From the NCBI RefSeq assembly GCF_026626745.1, contig NZ_JAPNJW010000002.1, forward strand, positions 1,636,151 through 1,700,150: 64,000 nucleotides of DNA, in the 5' to 3' direction. The position numbers and the translations under genes were made by a program. Positions 25,141-32,727 of the stretch are shown here, piece by piece. Below the pieces are notes generated by a model. That model saw only the letters and a list, made by a program, of their open reading frames with translations, made no database searches and was not told the DNA's origin. Position 1 is the stretch's first letter; each line of letters opens with the position of its first letter. The stretch comes from Nannocystis sp. RBIL2. GTDB lineage: Bacteria > Myxococcota_A > Polyangia > Nannocystales > Nannocystaceae.

Positions 25141-25872
25141 GTGCCAGCCGTTCGTCTCCGCGCCGTCCTCACCGTCGCCGTCGCCGCCGGGTCCGCGTCC
25201 GCGTGTCACCGCCCCCCGCCCACTGCGCCGGTCACGGGCGAGCCCGCGCCCGTCTCGGACGACCCCGCGCTGCCGCCCGGCAGCCCCGCCTACAGCGCCC
25301 CGCTGTGCAACAACGACCAACTCCTCGGCGGCCTCGAGGCGACCCACGCCAACACCCGCTTCGAGCACGCCCTGCTGCGCGAGACGGTATTGAAGCAGAC
25401 CGACACCGGCGTGCGCCCCCAGCAGTCGCAGACCCTGGCCAGCGTCGGCCTCGCCTGCCAGACCGTCACCGACGTGCCCGCGTGCGCCCGCCTCCTGGCC
25501 AGCACCGTCGCCAGCACCTCGCTGTTCGCCGGCTCCAACCCGCTCGTGGTCCGCTACCTCGTCCTGCAGTCCGGCGCCAACGTGCGCCCGGTCGCCACCC
25601 GCTCCCAGCTGCTCACGCTGCTCGGCGCCATCGACACCCCCGGCGAGGCGCGCCTGCTCGCCGCCACCCTCGGCGTCCAGCCGCTGTGCGGCGACGACAG
25701 CGTGCGCACCATCGACGGCGGCTTCCGCGTGATCACCAAGCGCAGCCACGCCCAGTGCACCAACCAGTACGAGGGCGTGATCGTCGACGTCGTCCGCGGC
25801 CAGCCGACCATCGTCAACACGGTCGACCTCCGCGACCGCACCCTCAGCTGCACCACCGCCCCGACCCCGTGA
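25141..25872 (+). CDS. Lipoprotein of unknown function
   Basis: 243 residues from GTG 25141. Signal peptide VPAVRLRAVLTVAVAAGSASAC with lipobox SASAC, then a proline-rich linker (HRPPPTAPVTGEPAP). The mature part has several Cys likely to pair (APLCNNDQLL, VGLACQTVTDVPACARLL, LQPLCGDD-type, HAQCTNQ, LSCTT) and alternating helix/strand pattern. No domain recognised. It follows the HTTM gene by 122 bases and may or may not be part of that transcript. Confidence 0.7.
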   Translation: MPAVRLRAVLTVAVAAGSASACHRPPPTAPVTGEPAPVSDDPALPPGSPAYSAPLCNNDQLLGGLEATHANTRFEHALLRETVLKQTDTGVRPQQSQTLASVGLACQTVTDVPACARLLASTVASTSLFAGSNPLVVRYLVLQSGANVRPVATRSQLLTLLGAIDTPGEARLLAATLGVQPLCGDDSVRTIDGGFRVITKRSHAQCTNQYEGVIVDVVRGQPTIVNTVDLRDRTLSCTTAPTP

Positions 25873-26350
25873 GCCGCCGGCCCCGGCGAGCGCAGCGACG
25901 GACATGTCCTCGGGGACATGCCCCGACGTTCATGTCCTGAAGCGCCAATCACTCGCCCCGCCGCCCGCGCACCGCCGGCAGGCGGAGCGAGGCCGCAGCT
26001 CCCGAGCGGCGCTACCCTGCCCCGACCCCGCACCGGCAGGCAGGACGAGGTCGCGGCTCCCGGCCTGGCGCACATCGTCTGTCTCTCAGGACAGCTCCCA
26101 CGGCCCCGCTAGCAGGACGAAGCCGCGGCCCCGCCTGACGCGCATCACCTGTCTCTCCGGACAGCTCCCGCCTCGCCCCGCGACCGGTCGCCGCCCGCGC
26201 ACCGCCGTCCGGTCGCCTGGCCCGTCCGGCAATTCGCGCCCCCGTGCCCGCTGCGAGCCCCGGCACGCCGGACGCGCAAAAACGCACGCACCGACTTGCA
26301 AACAACAAGTCCGGTTCATACGGACAAATTTGGGCTATTTTCGCCCCTGC
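25873..26350. repeat. Intergenic repeats: palindromes and a 72-bp tandem unit
   Basis: GGACATGTCC near 25910, immediately followed by GGGGACATGCCCC and a further CATGTCCTG. Then a tandem unit of about 72 bases: copies at 26040 and 26112, with a partial one near 25978. Each has GCAGGACGA, GTCGCGGC/GCCGCGGC, a CGCGCATC/GCGCACATCG segment and CTGTCTCTCNGGACAGCTCCC, whose CTGTC...GACAG arms form a hairpin. No gene seen. Confidence 0.7.
26294..26325 (+). promoter_or_regulatory. Candidate operator: two overlapping inverted repeats
   Basis: ACTTG (26294-26298) pairs with CAAGT (26306-26310), and GTCCG (26309-26313) pairs with CGGAC (26321-26325). The region is AT-rich compared with its surroundings and ends 25 bases before the HxlR-type ATG. 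This is where an autoregulatory site would be expected. No clear -35/-10 pair could be assigned. Confidence 0.5.
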
Positions 26351-27025
26351 ATGGCCACCCGGAGCTACGGGAGTTACTGCGGGGTCGCCCGCGCGCTCGA
26401 GATCGTCGGCGAGCGGTGGGCCCTGCTCCTCGTCCGGGACCTCCTCGTCGGCCCGCGGCGCTTCACCGACCTCCAGCGCGGCCTCCCGCGGATCCCCACC
26501 AACGTCCTGTCCACCCGGCTCAAGGAGCTCGAGCAAGCCGACGTCGTGCGGCGGCGCCTCCTGCCGCGTCCGGGCGGCGCGATCGTCTACGAGCTCACCG
26601 AGCGTGGCCGCGCGCTCGAGGCCGCAGTGCTGGCTCTCGGCCGCTGGGGCGCGCCGCTCCTCGGCGAACCCGGCGCCGACGAGATCGTCACCGCCGATTC
26701 GCTGGTGATGGCGATCCGCACCACCTTCCGCCCCGAGGCCGCGCGCGGCCTCCACCTCGGCTACGAGCTGCGAGTCGGCGAGCTCGTGGTCCACGCGCGC
26801 ATCGACGACGGTTCGCTCGCCGCGGCCGCGGGCCCGCTCCCCGGCGCCGACCTGGTCCTCGAGACAGATCGGGGCCTGCGCCCGCTGATGGCCGGTGAGC
26901 TGGCCCCCGCCGACGCGATTGCCGGCGGGGCGATCCGGATCCACGGCGATCCGGCGCTGCTGGCCACGTTCGCCGCCGTGTTCCAGATCGAGCACGTGAG
27001 CCCCGGCGCTACCCTGGAGGGATGA
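26351..27025 (+). CDS. HxlR-family regulator with SCP2-like C-terminal domain
   Basis: 224 residues from ATG 26351. N-terminal HxlR winged helix: YCGVARALEIVGERWALLLVRDLLVGPRRF, LQRGLPRIPTNVLSTRLKEL, EQADVVRRR...YELTERGRALEA. The conserved Cys at the N-terminus (SYCGVA) is the usual redox/ligand site. The second half (from VTADSLVMAIRTTFRPEAA to GALRIHGDPALLATF-like text) resembles the sterol-carrier-like domain found on longer HxlR proteins. Its stop overlaps the ATG of the LDLa lipoprotein gene (ATGA), so the two are cotranslated. Confidence 0.88.
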   Translation: MATRSYGSYCGVARALEIVGERWALLLVRDLLVGPRRFTDLQRGLPRIPTNVLSTRLKELEQADVVRRRLLPRPGGAIVYELTERGRALEAAVLALGRWGAPLLGEPGADEIVTADSLVMAIRTTFRPEAARGLHLGYELRVGELVVHARIDDGSLAAAAGPLPGADLVLETDRGLRPLMAGELAPADAIAGGAIRIHGDPALLATFAAVFQIEHVSPGATLEG

Positions 27026-27840
27026 CCCCTCGAACGCTCCTCGCGGGCGCGCTCCTGCTGTGCGCCTGTCCGAACGAACCGATGAGCGGGGGCGCGACGG
27101 TCTCGGCGACCGACGCGACCACCACCACCGACGCGAACGTCCCCGACGTGCCGACGACCAGCGCGACCACCACCTCGGGCAGCGCGACCCTCACCGCCTG
27201 CGAGAAGAAGGCGCTGGCGACCCAGGCGACCGCCGGGATGCGCTGCCCGTGCGAGGTCACGGAGGGGAACTACGCGGACGTCGACGGCTGCATCGCCGAC
27301 TTCGTGGCCGCCGCCAACGACCCGTGCCTGTGCGACCTCGAGGCCGACCCGGCTCACGCGCCCTACGTCGCCTGCCTGGCCGCGGCCGCGGTCCAGTACC
27401 AGAGCTGCTTGGGGCCGCTGAAGTGCAGCGACGAGGACGCGTTCTTCACCTGCAACGGCACCTACGCCGACGCAGTCGCAACCTGCGACGAGCCCGCCAA
27501 GGCCAGCGTCGGCGCCGCGTCGATCGCGTGCAACGGCACGCCCGCGTTCAGCTGCGGCGCCGGCGGCATGATCTCGAACCACTACGTGTGCGACGGCGAA
27601 CCTGACTGCAAGGACATGTCCGACGAGGCCCCCGCGACCTGCACCTTCGTGTGCGCCGACGGCCAGCAGATCTTCACGTTCAACAAGTGCGACGGCGCCC
27701 CCGACTGCGACGACATGTCCGACGAGGCCACGGCCCTGTGCTACTTCTCGTGCGACGAGGGCCTCGAGATCCCCAAGACCTGGGTCTGCGACGGCAACCT
27801 CGACTGCGACGACAAGACCGACGAAGCCACGTGCCCGTGA
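27022..27840 (+). CDS. Lipoprotein with three LDL-receptor class A-like repeats
   Basis: 272 residues. Lipobox LLLCAC, Thr-rich linker, a Cys-rich middle (CPCEVTEGNYADVDGCIADF, DPCLCDLEADPAHAPYVACL) and three C-terminal modules with the LDLa calcium cage: CDGEPDCKDMSDEAPATC, CDGAPDCDDMSDEATALC and CDGNLDCDDKTDEATC. LDLa modules bind Ca2+ and ligands on eukaryotic receptors; in bacteria they are rare and mostly seen in predatory or complex lineages. The first two calcium-cage motifs are encoded with GACATGTCCGAC, i.e. the dispersed palindrome half-site supplies the DMSD codons. Likely outer-membrane and surface exposed. Confidence 0.85.
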   Translation: MTPRTLLAGALLLCACPNEPMSGGATVSATDATTTTDANVPDVPTTSATTTSGSATLTACEKKALATQATAGMRCPCEVTEGNYADVDGCIADFVAAANDPCLCDLEADPAHAPYVACLAAAAVQYQSCLGPLKCSDEDAFFTCNGTYADAVATCDEPAKASVGAASIACNGTPAFSCGAGGMISNHYVCDGEPDCKDMSDEAPATCTFVCADGQQIFTFNKCDGAPDCDDMSDEATALCYFSCDEGLEIPKTWVCDGNLDCDDKTDEATCP

Positions 27841-27865
27841 GCGCCGCGGACGCAGCGGGGCCTTC

Positions 27866-27921
27866 GAGACCCGTGTCTGTGACGGCAGCTCGGCTGCGGC
27901 GACGACCACGACGAAGCCAGG
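27866..27921 (+). pseudogene. Decayed fourth LDLa module downstream of the stop
   Basis: The 56 bases align with the last LDLa module of the preceding gene (ACCTGGGTCTGCGACGGCAA versus ACCCGTGTCTGTGACGGCAG at the start, GACGAAGCCA at the end). One base is missing in the middle; restoring it gives VCDGS-LGCGDDHDEA. It lies after the TGA at 27838, so it is an untranslated, frameshifted copy. Confidence 0.65.
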
Positions 27922-28059
27922 CGTATCACCGGGCCCCGCTCTGGCCTGCAGATCTATAGACGCTCTTCCTGAAGCGATGGAGCGGCAATCGCGGGGACGG
28001 CTCGCGCTCGCCCCGTCCTCCTACTTCCGCCGCCGCCGGCGACGCGCCATGCTCCCGCG

Positions 28060-28593
28060 GTGCCCGACTCGCTCTCCTCGCGCCTCGCCCGCGCCGCCCA
28101 CGTGAGCCTCGGCGCCGGCCTCGCCATCGCTGTCTGTTCGGCCATGGCCTTTTGGACAGCCTTGCCCTGGGTGTTCCCCTCGCTCGGCCCGACCGCCTTC
28201 CTCGCGTTCGTCGCCCCCGCGGCCCCGGCCAACCATCCGCGCCGCGTCCTCGTCGGCCACGGCGTCGCCGTCCTGTGCGGCACCGCGGCGGTCCACCTGT
28301 TCGGCGTCGCCGACGTCCCGGCCGTGCTCACGCGCCTCGACCTCGCGCACCTCGGCGCAGTCACCTTCGCCCTCGCCGCGACCGGCGGCTTCACCGTCCT
28401 CCTCGACGCCGAGCACGCCCCGGCGGGCGCCACCACCCTGATCGTCGCGCTCGGACTGATCCGCGACCCGCGCGACCTCGCCCTCGTCGAGGCCGCAGTC
28501 CTGGTGCTCGTGCTGGTGTGCGCGGCCCTGCGCCGCCTCGGCCTCGGCCAGCACCCGCCGATCCCGACCCGTCCTCCGGGACATGTCCCATAG
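28060..28593 (+). CDS. HPP-family integral membrane protein
   Basis: 177 residues from GTG 28060. Four or more hydrophobic segments. HPP-like signature: PWVFPSLGPTAFLAFVAPAAPANHPRRVLVGHGVAVLCG (family: SLGPTA, PxAPANxPRN, GH). Then LGAVTFALAATGGFTVLLDAEHAPAGATTLIVALG, matching the HPPA-type second half. Family function is poorly known (some are nitrite transporters in plastids). Codons for SAMAFWT come from a CTGTC...GACAG type repeat near 28131. The last residues GHVP and the stop are supplied by a GGGACATGTCCC palindrome at the 3' end. Confidence 0.75.
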   Translation: MPDSLSSRLARAAHVSLGAGLAIAVCSAMAFWTALPWVFPSLGPTAFLAFVAPAAPANHPRRVLVGHGVAVLCGTAAVHLFGVADVPAVLTRLDLAHLGAVTFALAATGGFTVLLDAEHAPAGATTLIVALGLIRDPRDLALVEAAVLVLVLVCAALRRLGLGQHPPIPTRPPGHVP

Positions 28594-28647
28594 GTCATCT
28601 TGCGCCAGCTTGTCGAGGCCCGGCGCGCCGGCGCATACTGGCGCGGT

Positions 28648-29223
28648 ATGCCTGGCTTACCCGCTCGCCTCCTCGTCCTCGTCGCCGCGCTCGCGGCCTG
28701 CACCGAGCGCGACCCGCTCGACTCCGACACCGTCACCGACTCCACCGGCATGTCCGAAGGGACAGGCGCCAGCACCGACGGCGGCACCACCGCGCCGCCG
28801 TCGACCACGGACGAGCCCCCCACCGGCTCGATCCCCGGCGACCCGACGACCACGCCGACCAGCGAGCCGGCGACCACCGGGCCGAACCAGCCGGACCTCA
28901 GCCACGCAGTCCACATCCAGCCGATCTGGGACGCCAATTGCGTCGTCGGCTGCCACACGCCCGGCGGCACCAGCCACGCCTGGTTCGTCCTCTCGGACAA
29001 TGCCTTCGCCTCGATCGTCGAGCGACCGGCGCTCGAGCTCCCTCAGATGATGCTGGTAGCGCCCGGCGATCTCGACGGCAGCTACCTCTGGCACAAGGTC
29101 ACCGGTTTGCACATCGAAGTCGGAGGCAGCGGCGTCCTCATGCCGCCGGCCCCCGCCGACGCGCTGTCCACCGGCGATCTCGACACCATCGCCCAGTGGA
29201 TCCTCCAGGGCTGTCCCCCCTGA
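28648..29223 (+). CDS. Cytochrome-like lipoprotein with a CX3CH motif
   Basis: 191 residues from ATG 28648. Lipobox VAALAAC. Long Thr/Pro/Ser linker to residue 85 (contains TGMSEGTGAS from an in-frame repeat at 28751). The C-terminal domain has HIQPIWDANCVVGCHTPGG, i.e. Cys-x3-Cys-His, and the downstream text PGDLDGSYLWHKVTG and LMPPAPADALSTGDLDTIAQWILQGCP, which is the pattern of surface cytochrome-like domains common in myxobacteria and planctomycetes. With three residues between the cysteines, covalent heme attachment is uncertain. Confidence 0.8.
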   Translation: MPGLPARLLVLVAALAACTERDPLDSDTVTDSTGMSEGTGASTDGGTTAPPSTTDEPPTGSIPGDPTTTPTSEPATTGPNQPDLSHAVHIQPIWDANCVVGCHTPGGTSHAWFVLSDNAFASIVERPALELPQMMLVAPGDLDGSYLWHKVTGLHIEVGGSGVLMPPAPADALSTGDLDTIAQWILQGCPP

Positions 29224-29447
29224 GCTCGGGCCGGCCAGCGCTCCGCGTGCGCGCGTCCTCGCCGTCGATCGACGCGGCTTCACCTCGGCGAGGCCCCGGC
29301 AACACTCTCACCGCCGGTGAGCGCTGCGACACGCGTCGACGGCCCTGCCGCCTGACACGACCCTGGAGCCTGGCTCCTGCGCGCGTGCGCAAGCGCTCGC
29401 CTCGACGCTTGCCGCGCGGCCGCGGGCTTGTCTACACCTTCGGAGCG
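29224..29447. other. Intergenic, nothing recognised
   Basis: About 220 bases without a supported gene. No palindrome family member was noted here. A promoter for the next lipoprotein gene is expected; CTTGTCTACACCTTC just before its ATG is the only AT-richer spot. Confidence 0.4.
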
Positions 29448-30014
29448 ATGACCCGCGCCGCGCTCGTCCTCGGCCTCGTCCTGTGCGCCTGCAAGGAGCC
29501 CACGGGCGCCAACACGAGCGGCCTCGTGGTCGTCTCGGACACCTCGCCGACCGAGTTCGGCGACCCGCCCGAGTGCGGGAGCGACACGGAAGGATCGACC
29601 GGCGGCGCCACCGACTCGACCGGCGCCGAGCCCACCGGCACTTCCGGACAGGTCCCCGAGGACATGTCCGAAGGCGAAGCCTTCTGCGCCGCTCAGACCT
29701 CCGCGCCCGCCTGCGACGGCATCGTCCACGGCGGCGGCGTGTGTCGCTGGCTCGACGTCGTCCCGGTCTACCCCGGCACCTGCGACATCACCCAGCTGTT
29801 CCGCACCTGCGTGTTCGTGCCTGACGAGGCCCAGTGCCCGGTCCCGACCTCGTGCGACCAGATCGGCCTCGGCGTGTTCGGCCGCCGCGGCTGCGACGGC
29901 GCCGTCGAGCTGATCATGGCCGGCCCGAGCGAGGGCCTGTGCGGCACGCCCGCGGGCTGGTCGCTGTGCGCCGGCGACGACGCCCCGCCCGAGTGCAGCT
30001 GCGCCTGCTCGTGA
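29448..30014 (+). CDS. Cys-rich lipoprotein of unknown function
   Basis: 188 residues from ATG 29448. Lipobox GLVLCAC. Thr/Ser/Gly linker with TSGQVPEDMSEGEA encoded by two adjacent palindromes (near 29645 and 29668). The mature domain carries about ten Cys (FCAAQTSAPACDG, GVCRWLDV, GTCDIT, RTCVFVPDEAQCPVPTSCDQ, CSCACS), suggesting a disulphide-stabilised surface domain. No family recognised. The 3' end, from GAGTGCAGC through the stop, is repeated just downstream. Confidence 0.7.
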   Translation: MTRAALVLGLVLCACKEPTGANTSGLVVVSDTSPTEFGDPPECGSDTEGSTGGATDSTGAEPTGTSGQVPEDMSEGEAFCAAQTSAPACDGIVHGGGVCRWLDVVPVYPGTCDITQLFRTCVFVPDEAQCPVPTSCDQIGLGVFGRRGCDGAVELIMAGPSEGLCGTPAGWSLCAGDDAPPECSCACS

Positions 30015-30222
30015 CCGCATGTCCGCGAGGACATGCCCGGTCCGCGCAGCGACCCGCGAGTACAGCTGCCCCGCTGCGTGACCGCATGTCCGCGAGGACA
30101 TGTCCCGGCCCGCGCGCCCAGCAACCAGCCCGCGACTCTGCAGCTCTACCGGTGCGACGGCGAATGCACAAAAGGACATGTCGCGAACGACATGTCCTTC
30201 GCGCCTGCTCCCGCAGTGGCGA
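30005..30222. repeat. Tandem cassette with GGACATG palindromes copying a gene 3' end
   Basis: Two copies with period 66. Each has AGTGCAGCTG or AGTACAGCTG, then CGTGACCGCATGTCCGCGAG and GACATG(C/T)CC. The first copy includes the last codons and TGA of the preceding lipoprotein gene. Further on, AAAGGACATGTCGCGAACGACATGTCCTT (three pairs of half-sites, 30172-30200) lies next to the OmpA-like gene end. Between convergent genes, so termination is plausible. Confidence 0.75.
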
Positions 30223-32532
30223 TCAGGGCGGCGGCGCGGCCGGCTCCGCGGCCTTCTTGCCCGCCTTCGGCGCCTTGGCCGGGGCGGTCGGCGCGCCCTT
30301 GTAGCGGGTCACCTTGATCACGGTGCGGTTGTTCTTGGCCCGGCCCGCGGCGGTCAGGTTGACCGCGACCGGGCTGTTGTCGCCGTAGCCGTTGGCGGTC
30401 ACGCGATCGGGGCTGACGCCCTTGGCCAGCAGCGCGCTGCGGACCGCGTCGGCGCGCTCGCTGCTGCGCTGCTTCGGGCTGCCACGGTCGTCCGTGTGCA
30501 CCCCGATCTCGATCTCCTCGTACTCGGGGTGCGTGTTGAGGAACGCGGCCAGCTGCTCGACCAGCGCCGCGCTCTTGTCGTCGACCCCGTTGGCCGACGT
30601 GTACCGGATCGCCTTCTTGAGGCGCAGCTTCTTGCCCTTGCCGCTGACGAGCGGCGTCTCGACCGGCGTCGCCCGGCGCAGCGACTCCTTGACCGTCGTG
30701 AACTGCTCGCCCGGGGTCACCGTGAAGCGCAGCGACTTGTCCTCGAAGCCGGGCGCGCGGGCGATGCCGAAGTAATCGCCGGCCGGCAGCTCGAGGCGGA
30801 TGAGGCCGCCCTCGGTGCTGGTGAACGGCTCGTCGACGCCGTTGCCGGAGACCGACAGGGTGACCAGCACTGGCGCCCCCGCCTCGTCCGTGAACGCGCC
30901 GTCGAGGATCCCGACCGGCGGCGTGTTGGCCACGTCCATCGTGATCGTGATCTGAGTGTCCTCGCCGGCCTTGATGTCGGCGGTCGCGTCCTTGGTGGCC
31001 TTGTTGGCCAGCTCGACCTGGAGCGCCACCTGGCCCTCGGGGAACCGGTAGCTGGTGAAGTTGCCCTGGTCGTCGGTGAGGATCGCGTTGCTCGCCGCGC
31101 CCGGGAACCGCACCTTGGCCCCCGCGACCGGCGCGCCGGTGTTGTCGAGCACCTGGCCGACCACGCGACCCTCGACCACCGCGGGCGCGGGCAGCGGCTC
31201 GCTCGTCGCCGGCGCGGGCACCTCCTTGACCACCGGGTTGGGATCGATCGACCAGCCGAGGCCGAGGATCACCTGCCACGGGGCCACCGGCGGGCCGTAC
31301 TCGAAGTTCGGCGACACCATGCCGATGTCGACCGCGGCGTCGAGGTGCAGGCCCGCGATCACGTTGGCGCGCAGACCCACGGTGCCCCACAGGCTCGAGC
31401 GCGGCAGCGGCGACGGCGACGCGCCGGCCTGGAAGAACGCCGGCATCTCGGCGGTGGCGACGTCCCACGCGAGCTCGACGATCGGGTCGAGGCCGAACTT
31501 GCCCTCCTTGCCGAGGCGGACCGGGAAGTCGAGGCCGTAGCGCATGCGCACGCGGCTCGGCGCCACGCCGAGGGCGAAGCGGGACACCTCGCGGCTGGTC
31601 GGATCGGTGAACTTCTCGAAGTTTATCAGCTTGCCCGAGTTGTCGAGGATCCAGCCGATGTTGGTCGTGAACCGCACCGGCACCTGCTTCTTCGTCAGGT
31701 AGCGGACGTCGACGGTGAACAGGAAGTCGATGTTGAAGTTGACCTTGTCGGTCAGCAGGCGGCTCGTGCCCGACAGCAGGCCGATGCCGAGCTGACCGCC
31801 GAGGCCGATCGCGCCGCCCTTGACGAAGCGGTGCGCGCCCTTGATGCCGAAGTCGAGGTCGCCGAGCGCGAACTGGTTGACCTGGTCCTGGCGGCCCGGC
31901 TGCGCGCGAGCGTTGCGCGACGCCTGGCTGTGCACGGCCAGGAACAACTCGCCCCACTTGAACGGGCTGTAGCCGATGTTGACCGTGCCGCGCACGCGGC
32001 CTTGCTGGTCGGGCCCGTTCTCGTCGCTGTTGTAGATGAACCCTTCCTTGCGGAAGAAGTCCGTGTGAAGGCGGACGCGGACCGTGTGGCGCTCGCCGAC
32101 GTCGGCCAGCGTCGTGTGATAGAGGCCGAGGCCGCCGCGCAGGCTGTTGATCGCCGGCTCGCGCCGCCCCTGGACATAGCCGGGCAGTTGTTTCACGCTG
32201 AGCGGGTCCTTCGCCGCCGGGGCCGGCACCTCGACCTCGGGCCCGGGCGTCGGCGCCTCGGTCGTCGTCGCATTGGTACTTCCGGACAGGTCCCCGGAGA
32301 CAGCTCCGCTCACCTCGCCGCCGGCGGTCCCCTCGGCGCCTGCGGGCGGAGCCACCGCGCCTGGATCGCCGCTGGGCAACGTCGGCGGCGCGTCACCGGT
32401 GGCCGGCGCCGCGGGTGTCTCGCTGGCGGGTGGCGTCGCGTCCGCGGGGAGCGGAGGCGGCTCCGCCGCGGCGGCGCGGAGGGGCAGGCCCAGGAAGATC
32501 CCCGAGAGCGCAAACAGCGAGGCGCGTCGCAT
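30223..32532 (-). CDS. OmpA-like outer membrane protein with carboxypeptidase-regulatory domain
   Basis: 769 residues from ATG 32532. Signal peptide MRRASLFALSGIFLGLPLRA, then a Pro/Ala/Thr-rich segment to about 130. Residues about 150-440 have amphipathic strand patterns of an outer-membrane barrel (GLGLYHTTLADVGERHTVRV, GTVNIGYSPFKWGELFLAV, VGLRANVIAGLHLDAAVDIG). Then one or two carboxypeptidase-D-like regulatory beta-sandwiches (GRVVGQVLDNTGAPVAGAKV, ILDGAFTDEAGAPVLV, LELPAGDYFGIARAPGF). The C-terminus is an OmpA peptidoglycan-binding domain (IEIGVHTDDRGSPKQRSSERA, GYGDNSPVAVNLTAAGRAKN) with a basic tail. Probably a cell-envelope tether. Confidence 0.87.
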   Translation of the reverse strand: MRRASLFALSGIFLGLPLRAAAAEPPPLPADATPPASETPAAPATGDAPPTLPSGDPGAVAPPAGAEGTAGGEVSGAVSGDLSGSTNATTTEAPTPGPEVEVPAPAAKDPLSVKQLPGYVQGRREPAINSLRGGLGLYHTTLADVGERHTVRVRLHTDFFRKEGFIYNSDENGPDQQGRVRGTVNIGYSPFKWGELFLAVHSQASRNARAQPGRQDQVNQFALGDLDFGIKGAHRFVKGGAIGLGGQLGIGLLSGTSRLLTDKVNFNIDFLFTVDVRYLTKKQVPVRFTTNIGWILDNSGKLINFEKFTDPTSREVSRFALGVAPSRVRMRYGLDFPVRLGKEGKFGLDPIVELAWDVATAEMPAFFQAGASPSPLPRSSLWGTVGLRANVIAGLHLDAAVDIGMVSPNFEYGPPVAPWQVILGLGWSIDPNPVVKEVPAPATSEPLPAPAVVEGRVVGQVLDNTGAPVAGAKVRFPGAASNAILTDDQGNFTSYRFPEGQVALQVELANKATKDATADIKAGEDTQITITMDVANTPPVGILDGAFTDEAGAPVLVTLSVSGNGVDEPFTSTEGGLIRLELPAGDYFGIARAPGFEDKSLRFTVTPGEQFTTVKESLRRATPVETPLVSGKGKKLRLKKAIRYTSANGVDDKSAALVEQLAAFLNTHPEYEEIEIGVHTDDRGSPKQRSSERADAVRSALLAKGVSPDRVTANGYGDNSPVAVNLTAAGRAKNNRTVIKVTRYKGAPTAPAKAPKAGKKAAEPAAPPP

Positions 32533-32727
32533 ACGAGTGAAGCGTCCTCCAAACGCGGCACACCTGTCAAACCTTTGTGGCGATCCGCCCCCGGGCGTGC
32601 GGACGCGAGCACGGCAGTTTGGCCGGTGCACCACCAACTATTTTTCGACCACCCCGCCAAACTGCGACGGAAAGCCACAAACGCGGCGATCGCAGACCGC
32701 GTGGCCTCGGCGTGCGATCATGCAGTC
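32533..32727. other. Divergent promoter region
   Basis: About 195 bases between the OmpA-like and the Cys-rich lipoprotein genes, reading apart. Slightly AT-richer patches (TGTCAAACCTTTGTGG, AACTATTTTTCGACC) could host promoters for either direction. No gene or repeat seen. Confidence 0.4.
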
